From Russula earlei (taxonomy: Eukaryota > Basidiomycota > Agaricomycetes > Russulales > Russulaceae), in NCBI GenBank assembly GCA_025769875.1, contig JAGFNK010000075.1:62001-126000 (forward strand): DNA of 64,000 bases. The letters are read 5' to 3'. Numbering within the stretch: the first letter of the stretch is position 1; every line of letters begins with the position of its first letter. Under the pieces are notes generated by a model. It ran no database searches, had not been told where the DNA came from, and saw only the letters and a program-made list of their open reading frames with translations. Below are positions 37,507-50,604 of this stretch, piece by piece. The translations under genes were made by a program, and so were the position numbers.

Positions 37507-39157
37507 ATCTGCTACAAACGACTACAGCTCGTCTGGGGTCCCGGTGTGTACTTCCCACCCTGATAATTGCGTTGAGAAAAATCAGATGCATACACTCAAT
37601 CCGGAAAGGGGATGGGCATCCGTTACTCGAACTCTACTGCTGCTATCATTGTTTCGCGTGCTAAATTGATCATCCCCTCAGGGCCAAGGTACCGCAAGTA
37701 TCTGTCAATCAGTCCCTCGAGATGTAGAATCGAAATTGTAGCTCACGCACAGGGCAATACGACTGAGGCAAAAAAGGAGTTCCCAGCGCAGTACATGTAC
37801 AGCATTTAAAGTCTGTGTTCCAAACCCTTCCCGGCGCGGTATTGTGCACAGCATTGAAATGGTCATTCGGCCGGCGTCCGTGAATAACAATAGGATGGCT
37901 CGGCGGGCGTGGGGAGTGCCTGACGTTGCTAACAAAACAGACTCATGATGCGATTGCAAGTGAAGGGAACTGAGTCGAGAGCCTGCTGGTATAGCCACCG
38001 GAAATCAAGAAACGTACGCGGAGATATGACGAGCTCAGGAGGAACATTTGATGTGGATCCCGCGTGGGTCGCATGATCCGGTAATCACTCGCTCCACACA
38101 CCTGTCCTTGTATGTAGACGAGGAACACCTTCGGGTGAACGGAACGATGCTCGGACGAGCTAGAAAAGCAAACTTCGCAGTAGGAGAGAGTACCCCCAGC
38201 TCGATACCTGGACGGTAGATATCATGCGTTGACGGTGTCTTTCAATCCGATCAACTGTCGCCAGGACTGTGATTGACAGGGGATCGTGATGAACCAGGTT
38301 CACACTAGAGCTGAGCAGGACTGCAATTTGATAAGGATCTGTGTGCTGCTTGGTTGATGATCATGATCCTATAAAACTTGCGACGTTGGGGAGAAACGGA
38401 TCAACGATGAAGAGGAGATGAGCATCATGGATATGAATGTTGTACAAGGAGTCATAGCACTCTTGATCGGTGTTGGCTTTACACTATTGCGAATGCGAGT
38501 CCACCTCCCCTCTGTCAGATCAGGATGCGCAGGGCAATGAGTCCGTCCGTCCATCATGCATCATGATTCGGTGTCGTGTGGCGGTTGAAATGCCATTTTC
38601 ATAGTCGTGTCGTGTGAATGGTGCACCCTGCCTGCAACCCTTCGACTCTTGTCCTCAACATCCCTCAACGAACGCGTGTTCGCTTTTCGTTCTGTCGACA
38701 CAAGAGAACAATTGGAGGAGAACATCATTCGGATATTCTTTGACCGTTGCCTTGGTTACCGTTCACGAGAGAGTCCACGGAGCAGTGTCTTGGACCGTGT
38801 CTACAACCAACATGATCGGATTCGAAATTCCCACTCAGTGCGAGCAAAGTGCAAATACTACTTGACTCTTTTTTTTTTTTCCTTCTGGATGCCACAGTTT
38901 TTCGAGGTGGGCATTAAATCTCGTTTGCACGACTCGCAGTCGGAAGCTCTACGGTCGACTGCAGCTCCCCATCGATACATCTATGTACTGTATGCGCTTG
39001 TGGCCTTTTTGTCTGGCCACTCTTCTCTGGCGACAATACTGATAAGCGAGCGCTTGTCCACACATAAAAGAACAGCCGTCGACTGTCCTCTCTCTGATCA
39101 ACACACGAACGCAAGCCGTTCTCAATCCCCCCCTCATCTTTTTCCTCCTCTGTTGAC
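37507..39157. other. Intergenic, no gene recognised
   Basis: ORFs here overlap on both strands and lack motifs. The last 600 bp are the promoter side of the DUF6593 gene, with a poly-T run at about 38870-38880. Confidence 0.4.
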
Positions 39158-39942
39158 ATGGGCTCTATTGCCGTCCATCCCTCTCAGGTATACGCAGGCG
39201 AATACCACCCTTATAGCAATGATCACTTGTCAACCCCTCGTACTCCTCTGAGCCCGACTCTGGTCGACTTCGCCCAACACACCGAGCGTTCATTCATCAA
39301 GTTTAGAATCCCCAGCGGTAGCTCCAACATTGTCAACTCTGAAGTTGTCGATAGAGCAGGCCAGGCCCTCTACTCCATCTCAAGCACGTCGAAGCGCACG
39401 ACTTTGGTCGCGGCTGGAGACAATGCTAAGGTTGCCACGGTCGAATGGGACCGTTCCAGCCCTCGTATGGTTTTTCGTCGGAAGAAAATGAGGTGCAAGG
39501 AGTGGTTACCTCTCGCAGGGCCTGAGACCCAGTACATCCCAATTCCCATTGCGATTCTGAATCCAAAACTGACCCTGCTAGGTCTCGCATACTCACACAC
39601 GGTGACGTGCAATTCGCCTGGATGGATCAGCTCACCTCTGGTTACGTGCGTATAGGCTCCCCACGACGATTCGTCTGGCAGGGACTAATACACACGCCAT
39701 AGTTGATACCTGCCAACCGACCTGGCCTCGCCGTGGCTCGGTGGCGTATCAAGTCACGAACCGATATACTCATTCTGGAGATACTCCAAGAGGCACTAGT
39801 CGAACCCGGGCTGCTCGAAGCAATCGTTCTTTCGCTCGTTTTGCTCCGATCCGGGCGCTCCCTTGGTGACACCATAGACAGGATGAATTTTGGATCAGAT
39901 CCCAGATTCTTCTCTCAGCAATACACGTTCAAGTATCATTAA
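39158..39942 (+). CDS. DUF6593 domain protein
   Basis: Exons 39158-39531, 39582-39645 and 39703-39942 give 225 residues. The pattern fits the agaricomycete DUF6593 family, which has a tubby/LURAP-like fold as far as I recall. It has LYSISSTSKRTTLVAAGDNA, then VATVEWDRSSPRMVFRRKKM, then KEWLPLAGPETQ, then QFAWMDQLTSGYLIPANRPG and VARWRI. A helical end follows: ILEILQEALVEPGLLEAIVLS and LVLLRSG. No signal peptide or membrane segment is present. Such genes are often multicopy in mushrooms and their function is unknown. It has no close copy in this window. Confidence 0.8.
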
Positions 39943-40486
39943 CCTCTTACCTTTCTTTATGACTTGTTATGGAAGACACCCTACGACCTCATGTACACCT
40001 CTGTAGTAATAGCATCGTGTGATCTCTACGGCTTATGAAAAATCCCGACCTTTTATTTGTCTATAGGCTGGATGGGGGACTTGGGGCCCATCTCAATGTC
40101 CAAAACACCATTCTTTCGAGTAAAGGGTATGAGTTGACAGCAGAAGAGTCCCATCCACAATTCTCTTGCTGTGTTGATATCCAACCGTCCTAGAGGCACA
40201 CCCCCCTTATGCAACATTCATTTTCCACAGTATGTAAATTATTGATTTCATCAATAAAGCCTCCCGCCTTTCATCAGTCGTTCTCCTCCCATTATTCATC
40301 TCCATCTCTTTCCCTCTCCTGTCCTTCCCACTGCTCCTTCTTCATGGCCCCATTTCAAGACCCCCACAAGCTACCAACATACCAGCAGCGTAACTCGTGT
40401 GTGCAAGCCCTACTAGCATCGACCCGACTGTATTCGTCGCGTACGGGAGATAAACAGAAGGGGGAAGGCTATGGACAGGCGAGGCC
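39943..40486. other. Convergent 3' flanks
   Basis: Nothing coding seen between the DUF6593 stop and the importin stop. Confidence 0.4.
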
Positions 40487-43400
40487 CTACCAGGCAAAAC
40501 CAAAATTGGAGCCCTCTTGTCCTCTGGCAACGATGGTGAACTGCCGCACGGCATCACGGGTCCGTCGTATTGATCGCGAGCCACTGATAGTGGCAAGGGG
40601 AAACATCTGAGCCAGTCCTTCCAAACAAGCGAAAACGGTACACGTACCTGAATACGGCCTTCACCAAAGCCTCCTTGGCTTCTGGACCCGCACGAGATTG
40701 GATGAAATCACTCTATACTGCAGCATCAACCCATCGCCACAAAAGCCATGCAGGAGAGACGGACCCCGTGTAGGACATCCAATATCCACTCTTTACTCTC
40801 CAACGGTGTTTTCGCAACGAGGGCCGAGAATAGCTCGACAAGGTTCGGGACGGCTGACTTTGGCGAGACGCCTGCAAAGCCGACGAGCAGGGAGCGCATC
40901 ATCGCCCGACCATGGGTGTCGAGGAGCAGCTTTTTCGCATCCGCAAGGTCGTCATTCGCCTGTGTATCCTTGATCAGCGCGGTCTATGAATCCGACATTA
41001 GAGAAAAGAAGTCAGGGCACGATAAGCATGACAACGTCAAAATGGGCATACCAAGAACGTTGATGCCGCCACGAGGGAGTAGCGCTCTTGTAGGCTGAGA
41101 GCGGAAATCGCGCATTGAATGAGCGCATCGAAAGACTCTCGCGGAAGCTGATAAAATACTGTGACGAAATGGAAGGATACCTACATTTATATAAGTAAGG
41201 ACCAGAATAAAAAGAGCTCAATCGCGAACCTTCTCCGCGAAATTGAAAAAGTCCTGCACGATATCGGGATTCTGTATGGTCGTCCCGGTCATCCAGCTGA
41301 CGCTCTCCAAGCAGTGTCGACATACCGCTTCCATAGCACCATCGATACTCAAAGTATTCAAAGTCGCCTGCAGCAGAACGCGAACCACCTCACGAACGAT
41401 GGCAAGCACCTCCTGGGACGGGACTGTGCGCAGAGAGACGGTGCACGGTGCAGGAGGGTCTAGCTGTATGATAAGCATGTTCGCAAGCGCGAGCCAAACG
41501 GCCGTGAGCTGGCGCTGCGCTGCGCCGCATACGAGCTCAAGCAGGGGTGCTGGAGGCAATGAGAGCAGCGTTGCGTCGGCAGAGAGCGCGGTGATCGACT
41601 TGAAAAGGTCGCTGAGTGCCTTTTGCCGCCTCGAGTCAGTGCCAACTGAAGCGGAGACCCAAAAACTGATGCAGGAATTACCTCGCTGATCCCTGCGTCC
41701 GTAGACCAAAGTTCGATAGCTCCCTGTATTCCATGCAACATATACTCCCGTAATCGTACCATACGAATATCGTCCCTGACACGTTGCATGCGCTCAACCT
41801 CCTCTGCCGCGGGTGAGCTCTCGAAACCGGCTGCATCGGTCGCGGGAGTAAGACCCTTTGCGACACCAGATAGCGTTTGGATTTGTTGTGTCGCCAGCGC
41901 CAGCGCCTCCTCCGGAAGCTACGAGACAAATTAGAGAGGAGATATCATCGACAGCAGGAAAGAAGAACCATCGATGAAGACTGTAGTGCCTGGAACAACT
42001 TTGCTACCACTGGTTGTACGATCGCCTAGATGCCGTGTTCATCATGTGCGTGATGACAGACACATTGACACCGACCTCGACAGGGGCTATCTCCTCCTCG
42101 GGTGGCAAGGCCTGTATCACACTTGAGATCGACTGCAGAACCTTTGCTTTCTCTGTGTCTTGCACTCTCGAAAGCCCTGCATGCAGCTCGCCAAAGGCGG
42201 TAATATGTGGTGCTAGAGCGGTGCGGTTCGCGTCGCATAGATCACGCAGAGCATTCGCAGCAGGCAAGCACAGGCTTAGCTCACTCAGCGCAGGCGCCAC
42301 GTAGCCAAGGACGGAGAGTAGGGGTTCGCTTGATCCCGCAGGAAGGGTTGTGAACCATGAGGCATAGGAGCCTATTTCCAAGAGTGAGCGATGACAAGTG
42401 GGGCGCTGGGAGAAGCGAGATTAACCAATAAGCCCAAGCATAGTGCGCTGCACACGATGGCCGCCGGACGTCGGCAGCTGACCCAGGATCTCTGAACCGA
42501 AGAGCAGCGACAGGTGGCGATTAGGCTCCAACGGGACGGCTTCTTGTATGGACATGATGCAATGGAGTGTTGCCTCGACGTCCTGTCCCGACGTTAACCC
42601 CGCGCATAACATGGGTGAGAAGACAGTGATGCTTACCTCCCAGATTCCGCCTTCATTCTTCTTCTGCAGACGTGACGTTAGGTCACCGAGATAATATGCC
42701 AACATGTCGTCTCGAAGAACGTAGTATCTGAAGCGAGTCAATGCAAACGCATCCAAGAGTGGCTTCAGAACGTACGCATTAATCAACGTATCGCCGACGT
42801 CCCGTCGATATCTGATGGGTGGCCACCATCAGCGCACCGGTATCACTAAAGGATCAACACAGACGGACATACACCTGGAATCGTTCGACCTGATCTGCGA
42901 ATCCCAACCGTTTCTTCCCTTCGGACACCCAAAGTAGGAATGGATCCGCGCACCTTTTGCCCATCCGGCCGGGGGAGGAGGCCATCGGACCTTCGTCCTC
43001 AGTGCAGCAACAAGCTCTGCATACACCGCCTTGGCGAGAGCCCACATCTCCTTCTCACGTGTGGCCTCGGCCTCTGGTGGGAACTCGATCGACCATAGTG
43101 CTTCTTGGAGCAGATACCAGAAGCCGAGCATGCGCTCGCTCTCTTCTTCGTCGACGCCATAACTACCGGGAAGTGCGGTAAAAGACAAGGTAAGGTGGAG
43201 GAATGCTTGAACGAGTGGGGAATTGAGATTCTCGGTGAGATAGGCGATCGAGTGGTCCCCGAGCCCGGCAAGCAAGCGGCAAAACGCGGACGCAGTGTCG
43301 TCGGGCCCATCGCGGAGGGTGGTGCTGATGATCGGTGGACCCGCCTGTGCGGACCATTCGAGAAGCGGCAATGTCAACGTAGCGGAGCCCGCACCGTTCG

Positions 43401-44485
43401 CAAAAGCGGGCGCAGACAACACGGCCAAGACGGCAGAAACGGCGGGCTGGAAAGTAGGTGCTGCTGGGTCGAGAAGCGCGAACAAGGAAGGCAGAAGGGG
43501 TGTCACATCGCTGTAGAACAGGATTAGATGCAGGTCGGAATCGGCGTGGCCAGGCAAAATATTGCGGGGGGGCGTACTTGCTGGGCAGATTCGGCATCCA
43601 TGCTTCCAAGCATTTCAGCGCCGATTGCAATTGACGCAGTCTGGTAGGATCTGTAGATGGACCAATGGAGGAAGCGACGGCCTGTGTGACGAGAGGTACG
43701 GCCTCACTAAGGCTTTGAAGCACCTGAGATCTATGTGGCCGCGTTAGCAAAAGATATCAACACCCGAGAGGGTGGAGTGGCCCGCACCTCTTTGCCGGCA
43801 GGAGATCAGCCCCGTTCACCTCCTCAACGGCGATCTCGAGAAAATCGAGTACATGCTCATTAAATGCGCCAGCACTTGAGAGCTCCGTGGCAGTGGCAGC
43901 GATCCAGTTTGGCCATCGAGAAGGGTCTTGAGGTACAAGCCTCAAAGCGAGCGCAGATAGCTGGGCGCAATCAAACGAACGACGGGATAAGATGGCAAAG
44001 GAAGACATACGGCTACAAACAGTTTCCTCAGGATGACCTTGCTGAGGCCGAGAGAAATTGAGCGCGCCGTGATATTGAGTAAAAAATGAGTAAGCTCGTG
44101 GCCATGCGATGTTGGGAAGCTCTCCCTGTGCAGGCATCAGGATCTGGAGGGCGTCGCGGGTATTTATCTACCGCGTACCAATCGCGTGAGATCTTGACCT
44201 GGGCGGTATGCGCGCCAAAGAACTGAACGTTTGGGTCGTCGTACTCGAAAAGAAAGGGGACAACGAGGCCCCAGGCTTCCCACCTGCGCTGCAGCTCGAA
44301 CAGCTCGCTCTGGAGACGACGGTGTTCGTCTGGCAACAGGCGGCGCGAAGATGCGGGATCGTATGATTCTTGGATTAGCTTGGTTCGATAACGGTGAACC
44401 ACTGTCAGGGAGGAAAAGAAGTTGTGGATACCTGGGCGGCTCGCTGTACATCTGCAGGGGAAAGAGCGGGGAGGAAGGATGCCAT
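40487..44485 (-). CDS. Importin-13/Kap122-like karyopherin
   Basis: Start ATG at 44485 (MASFLPALSPADVQRAAQ), then an intron whose acceptor ACCAAG leads to LIQESYDPASSRRLLPDEHR. It continues SELFELQRRWEAWGLVVPFL and NVQFFGAHTAQVKISRDW, the importin-beta N-terminal repeat that binds RanGTP. Many small exons of HEAT-type helices follow (ALALRLVPQDPSRWPNW, DFLEIAVEEVNGADLLPAKR, DDMLAYYLGDLTSRLQKKN, ALPPEEEIAPVEA, SVSWMTGTTIQNPD). The C-terminus ends SIRRTRDAVRQFTIVARGQE with the stop at 40487. Length and layout fit the importin-13 branch, which carries cargo in both directions across the nuclear pore. Internal exon limits were only partly resolved, with no frame break noticed. Confidence 0.87.
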
Positions 44486-44655
44486 CCTGTGGTGGGATCA
44501 AGGCTGTCGACGTTTTTTTATTTTATTTTAACCACTGCAGCCATCTCGAGCGCCAATCTCGTGCAACCACAACTTCGACACTCTAGCAGCACCCTCCACA
44601 GTTTTATACCACACCAACTACTGTACACGGCCTGCGTGATTCGGGGATGTTCCTC

Positions 44656-47618
44656 TCAAAGCGCAGCCCTGAACGGATCCGACCCTCCATGTTCCAGCCC
44701 CGCCAGCACAGCAGTACGCACGGCGGCCAAATACTCCTTCAGCCTGCGTCCGTTCTCTCCCGCAAACTCGGTGAACAACATATACCGCGAGTCAGCGACG
44801 ACGTTCGCCAGATGCAACGCGTGTCGGACGTTTCTAACAGCAAAAAAAAAAAAGTCAAACGAGAGTGAAAATGAGAGAAGACATTGGAAGAAGCGCACTC
44901 GGGTATGTGTGTCCGTGAGAGGACGAGGAGCTTGTGTAGGCGAAGGATGAGCTCCGGAATGAAAAGTTGACGGATGCGCGCTAGTTCTCTCGCCCGACGG
45001 TCGGCTGCAAGGCATCGCGTTCTGAGTGACAAATTTAAAGACACTATCGCGAGAGTAGCGCACCGGCAGGGATCTCCGCTTGCGGAACCAACCAATCCGT
45101 AGTCAACAGTTTGAGTACTTGCTCGCGCGCGCTAGACACCAGGCCCTGCATCCGTCACCGTGAACACGGTCATAACAACGGGGACGAAAGAGGAACGCCC
45201 ACCCCGTAGTCCTTGAGCCATGCTGCACGCGTGTCCCGACTCGTTTGTGGAGCGTCGAGTGCTTGGCATTCTGCCACCCGCTCGAGCGTCTCCCAAGCAA
45301 TGAAGAATTGACGATGGTCTAGGTATTCCGCCGCGCGCTCTGCAGGCGTGCCAATAGCCGCTAGTTCTGGCGGGAGCATATCAAGGAGCAAGCGCGCCAC
45401 GTTGACCCTTCCGCGAGCTTGGATGAACGCACATAAATACCGTGACACGCATGAGACAGACGGCAGGGGCGTACCGAGAAGGTACCTCACGATGACGTTC
45501 GCCTGTTCCAGCGCCGTGTCGTACGTATCTGCCTCAACTACCGTCCACTCAATCGATCTGACAAGCAACATTTCTGCCTCTTCGGCGGGCTCGAGTGCAG
45601 CTTTGGCCAAGTCAGGTAGCGGACCCTTGACGGACGAAGGGAGGCCGTCAAGCGCGCGCTCGATGGTGCGCTCCGCCGTGACGATCGCCACGCGTGGGAC
45701 ATCTAACCCGTGCTCGCGCGCGCGCTGGAGTGCCGTGCGTCGTTCCAGCGGATCGGCAGAGAGCGCGAGGGAGGTGAGGAAGAGGGCATAGCGTTCGACG
45801 GCATTGTCACCCAGAGCACCGGCGTACATGGCAATGAGAGAACGCTGGCCAGCCCCCTGCAACGCAGTGCCATCAGAGGCGATCTGGACGAACGGAGAAG
45901 GAATGGGAACATGCCTCGAGGACTTGGAGATATGCTTCGAGAATGATCTGTATGGCCAGTGGAGAGACGGCGATGTCGATCATTTGTAGATAGAGACACA
46001 AGTGTGCAAAGAAGCGTGTCATGGTGGGGTATCTAGATGTGGGTTACCAGGTATTCGGGATCAAGAAATGAGATGGAAAGACTGACTCGGACGATTCGGG
46101 GTCGTAGGCGCCATCTCGGAGCCTAGACGCAAAATCGTCTAACAGCGCGTCCGTGCGGTCCAGGATAATGTGCAGTTGCGAAATGTGGAATGGGTCGTCA
46201 GCGCCCAAGCCCTCCTGCACTTGCACAGTTGCCAGCGCCTGTAATTCTTGCTCGACATCTGCACGCCAAGCCTCCTCCTCATCGTCGGCCGCATCGCGAT
46301 CGCGTTCCTCCACCTCTCTCCCCGAGGGCTCCCAAAATCCGCCACCTAAACGCGCGAGGGCTTCGCTCTGCCGCTCTTCGCACAAAACGGAGATGGTCGC
46401 CCAAAGGGCGTCTTCCCAGGTGCGACACGCGGATTTGAGAACGCTCGAGGTCTGAACTGAGGGCGCAAGAGCGGCATACAGTGCGCGTTCCGCGGACGAC
46501 GATCGGGAATCCAGGGCTGCGCGCGTGCAAGTGGTCTTCCACAATGCGCGACGTCTGTTTCCGTGCCACAGGTCCGGATCCCCTTCCTCGTCCTCCACAG
46601 GATCGTCATCACCATCGTGCCGTGTCGCAGCTGATCGCGCGATAGAAAAGGCATCACATGTGGGGTGTGTGGTCGCAGCAGCATTAAGACAAACTCACCC
46701 ATGGCGGGCCACGAAAAGAGAAGAGAGCCGCGGATACTCGCCGCGCGCCACGGTTGGTGCGCATCACGACAAAGTTTGACCGCGTCTTCGATATTCCCAG
46801 CGCGTACATACGCAAATAGCGTGTGCGACAGCGCCTTGTCATAGCTCTAAATCACAGAGGAATAAATAAATAACGAAATTTCATTTCCTGAGCTGGTGGC
46901 GGCGATATAACGCATGTTAGAAAGCCAGCACGCACCGTGTCGTCCCCCGCCAAGCAGCGACCAGTCTCCGCTTCCCGAACGACGGCGTCGGGGTCCATTT
47001 CGCGAACCACGTTCTCCGCCGCGCGACCGGTGTTCCCCGTCCAGCGTCCTTGCATTACTCGGTGCTTCGTGAAGCGCCAGTAGCCCGTCGAGGCGTCCGG
47101 GCGAGGCGGCGGCGGCGCGGTGTCGTGGAGCCACTCGCGCACGACGACGAGCTCCGAGAGCGCGCGAGATGCGGCCATGGTAGCCTGGGCGAGGACGGAG
47201 GTCGGGGTGTAAGGATTCGCGGAGAGGAGAGCCCGCGCAGAGGGTTGGAGCGGGGGCTCGGTCTTTCGAGCGCTGAAGGGGCAAGTTACGGACAGTGGTG
47301 ATGGGAGAGGAGAGATTGGTTGGACGCTTGGACGCACGGCATGACTGCTTGGAGAAGGGCCCATGTACTGCACTCCATTCTGAGTGCTTCCAACTCGTCT
47401 TGTGTCGCGTTTCCCTCTTGTCGAAGGTCCGACAATCTAGAAAAATGATGAACGAGGGTGGAGTCGTGTTGTGGACGTGGGACGCACTGCTGCTCGCACA
47501 ACTGACGAAGACGTGGGGCGAACCCAGTGTGAGGGTCAAGGAGTGCTTCTAGGTTATCTTTTTGTGTCTGGCATGATGCAAGAACATCTGCACAAGATGT
47601 GTAGAATGTTTCAGACAT
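44656..47618 (-). CDS. NUP84: Nucleoporin Nup84/Nup107 (Y-complex)
   Basis: ATG at 47618 (MSETFYTSCADVLASCQTQK). Exons 47618-47488, 47436-47338, 47272-46936 and 46846-46699 join in frame, followed by further exons to the stop at 44656. Diagnostic parts: GYWRFTKHRVMQGRW, then AGNIEDAVKLCRDAHQPWRA with ASIRGSLLFSW (the Nup107 crown motif), then WHGNRRRALWKTTCTRAALD, ERALYAALAPSVQTSSVLKS and CRTWEDALWATISVLCEERQ. The C-terminus ends HLANVVADSRYMLFTEFAGE and LKEYLAAVRTAVLAGLEHGG. It is a structural alpha-solenoid of the nuclear pore scaffold. It is 170 bp upstream of the importin start on the same strand. Confidence 0.88.
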
Positions 47619-47838
47619 TGCACGACGACGTTCAGTGTATAACCAAGTCGGCCCGCTTTACCAACGACCGAGGGATCGGCATGAGTCACTGTTGTAATTG
47701 AGCTTCACATACTGTTGTTGCCCGACCACCTCCCCTCTGTCCATCATCGTCCGTCGCGTCGAGTTGACGACGGCTCCCCTTCGCTGCTTTTCTCATTGTT
47801 GAGCACAGGGATTGGCACGTGATATGGGGTGATCACAA

Positions 47839-49759
47839 ATGAGCCCGAGCTCGACCACGGCCACGGTCACCCTTTGCAACTCAGCTCCTCCATCGATGAC
47901 CGGTGCTATCGCATGCCCCAGCCCTGTCAAGAGACTCACCAACACTTCTTTCGCGGGCCTTCCGGAAGAAATAACAGTCAGGATTCTGGAGTGCTGCGAT
48001 TTTAGTGGCGTGCTCGCCTGTCAGCTGGTTCGTGTTGCCGTGAATGACCCATAGAACACCGCTCAGCGTATGGCCTCCCCCACAGACATGCCACGCTCTC
48101 AGAGACGTCGTCGCAAGTTCGACGAGACTGCGCTACAAACTTGCACTCTCTGAGCACCGGATGTGTGATGGCACTTTCAGCGAGCTGAGCGCAGCCCACA
48201 AGCTCGTACTATTGACTGCCCACATCGCTGCGTGGCAAAGTCTCGAGTCGATCCCCCCAGAGAGGGCCAGCATGCTCCTGGGCTGGAGCGCGCCAATGGC
48301 AGTTTCCGGTAACGTCATCGTCTTCTCCAAGAGGGTCCGACCCGATGGTCCCATTGAGGCCGAAGAACCCGCCCTCGTCCTTCTCGTCCTCCGTGTCCCA
48401 TCCGCGCTGCGTCGGATCGAGGCTGCACACTGGTCACTCGCTCTCCCCGCCAACGTGAGCGCTTTGTGCATCGACTCGTCACAGGATTTGCTCATTTACG
48501 TGTTGTACGTAATTTCGATTCTATCTCGCCACGAGACGATCATAACGCGCGCTTTTCTGCTTGGGTATTATTGTTCAGCGATTGCAAATTTTATGTCTGC
48601 ACGTTGTCGACGGCCGCAGTACATTCGCTCGTTGAACATGCGGGATCTTTCAGCATGTGGAATGGGAGTCGGCGTGGCGATGTCTTTAATCTCTGCGTGC
48701 ATGGGGATTTTGTCGCTGCCGGCACGCGCGTCTACTTCATATCCGTCTGGAACTGGAAGACTGGACAGTTTGTCTCTGATCAAGTAAGTATTCAAACCAT
48801 AGTTGTCGAATGCGATTAGCCTTATTCAACTTGATTGAGAAATCCGAGGTCCACTTCTCATCGTTCTGTTTTCTCGACGAGCACCAAATACTCTATGCGG
48901 CATCAAACCAAGATAGCATATACGTATACGACGTGCGCCGTCCTGCCATGGATCGGCAGCAGCAGCAGCCGCAGCTACAAAAGGGACAGGTGTCAGGAAC
49001 AGAAATGGGACCTGTGCGCTTCCAGCTCGCTCTTCCTTCCCTCGAGCGTGCAACCATGTCACGGTACATCCAAATCTGCCACAATGCATTACCGACAGGA
49101 AAGGTGGAGCTCTGGCAAGGCAGTTCAAGTGGCAGTGCTCCTCCCTTTTACGCGGACCCGCGCGAGCGGTTGATCGTGCTGCGTCTCGTCACGAGTCCGG
49201 TCGAGCGAGGTGAGGAGCGGTTTGAGCTCCACGTCCCGGCCCGCGCCTTGCTCGAGCATGCTGCCGCCGTTGGGCGATGCCGACGCGGAGATAAAGGGGA
49301 GGCGGTACTATCGTGGTCCGCGTGGGGCGATGCCGCGCGCGTGACGCCGCTGCGCAGACTTCCGTACGCGATGCAAGCGCAGATGGTCGCTTATGGCATG
49401 CGCGTGGTGTCGCACCCACCAGATTGGGACGAGAGGCGTGTTGCACGTCGACTCGTACCTCCCGCGAGCGGAAAGGAGACGAGAAGGAGCGGCGGCAGGA
49501 ACGCGCGGTGCGAAAGCGGAGGCGGGGAAACGCGGAGGGTCGTTGGGTGGGACACGGCAGGCCGTGAAGCTGCCCGCGGAGGTGGAGAGCAAGGCGGATC
49601 TTTGGAGCGTGCTCTGCGAGGACGCGCTGCTGTTGTACAAGGTTCGGGGTCTCTTGCACCTTTTTGCTACGCCTCGGTTTCGGCCTCTCTGACGGACTTC
49701 CCGTACAGCTCGATTCGTCTTTGAGCACGATCACGCGTGCGTATTGGTACGCCCTTTAG
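47839..49759 (+). CDS. F-box protein with beta-propeller-like C-terminus, one apparent frameshift
   Basis: Exons 47839-48027, 48086-48504, 48579-48783, 48840-49641 and 49709-49759. The F-box (FAGLPEEITVRILECCDFSG, then TCHALRDVV across intron 1) would bind Skp1. The middle (LVLLVLRVPSALRRIEAAHW, CIDSSQDLLIYV) and exons 3-4 (FNLCVHGDFVAAGTRVYFIS, WNWKTGQF, FCFLDEHQILYAASNQDSIY) have the repeating beta-strand pattern of these fungal proteins. Exon 4 is one base too long. The frame ending SHPPDWDE continues as GVLHVDSYLPRAERRRE near 49434, where an extra A in GAGAGGCG would explain it. The tail LWSVLCEDALLLYKLDSSLS ends at 49759. Either a sequence error or a young pseudogene. Confidence 0.75.
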
Positions 49760-50604
49760 GTGGGACTCTTGCGTCTGTTACATCGCCTTGGCGTGCGTTG
49801 CACCCTTGCGGAACGCATATTCAAGTTACCCGCCGCGAGAAGGCATTGTCTCGCGGTGCAGCAGCGCACCAGGACGGACCGCAGCGGGTTTAGAAAGACC
49901 AGGATGACAGAGGAATGAGAGAAAATGGAAGGCGATCAGTACAGCAGCCTTGCACGAGACGCTTGGAGACCATCCCTTCCCGCAACCTGAGGCCTCAGGT
50001 CTCGGTTACTGGTGTTGGTAGAGGGTTAAATAGAAAGCGAGAATGCGCTGTACCTTGAAGTTGTACCTCGACTTATACCATAACTTGTCAGTACCTTGCC
50101 CCTCCGCTGCTTCTCCCCGCTGCTCGCTTCATTCGCTTGTCCAAGAGGGCTGACGTATCACAAACCTACATCGTGCTCGATTACAACGAAGTACAGTCAA
50201 CTCTCTCATAACCCATACCCAGTAAAATCCATAATCCTCCATGGACACAGGCTTCTCTGTTCCAGTCCTGACTTCACCTTGTGAGGGGGGTTAACCTCTA
50301 TTGGTTGACCCCCTTCAGAACCTATGCACCCCTGAACCCAATCCTGTAGACCTCTCTGAAGGGGTATGGAGGGGTATGGGTTATGAGAGAGTTGACTGTA
50401 GTCTGGGCTTGGGTCATTCAGGGCACTTATTCGCGCATATGCCGCGTGCGGCCAGCGTGGACGCTCACCGCACAGCGAACATCTCTCATCGCAACACGCC
50501 ATCTCATAGTAAGACATGACTGCGAGAATAAACTGTTCATTGACTACTGTTACATTCATAAACCTCTCTGTTCACATAGTGCCAGGCCAAGACCCTTTCA
50601 TATT
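49760..50604. other. Convergent 3' flank, duplicated downstream
   Basis: No gene. Parts match 53440-54699 (for example TCATTCAGGGC(A/T)CT at 50417 and 53867), showing that the spacer was duplicated together with its flanking genes. Confidence 0.5.

Noticed and set aside
38607..39251. 214-codon ORF
   Set aside because: Overlaps the DUF6593 start in another frame and is low-complexity promoter sequence.
42004..43557. Plus-strand ORFs across the importin and Nup genes
   Set aside because: GC-rich antisense shadows without motifs.
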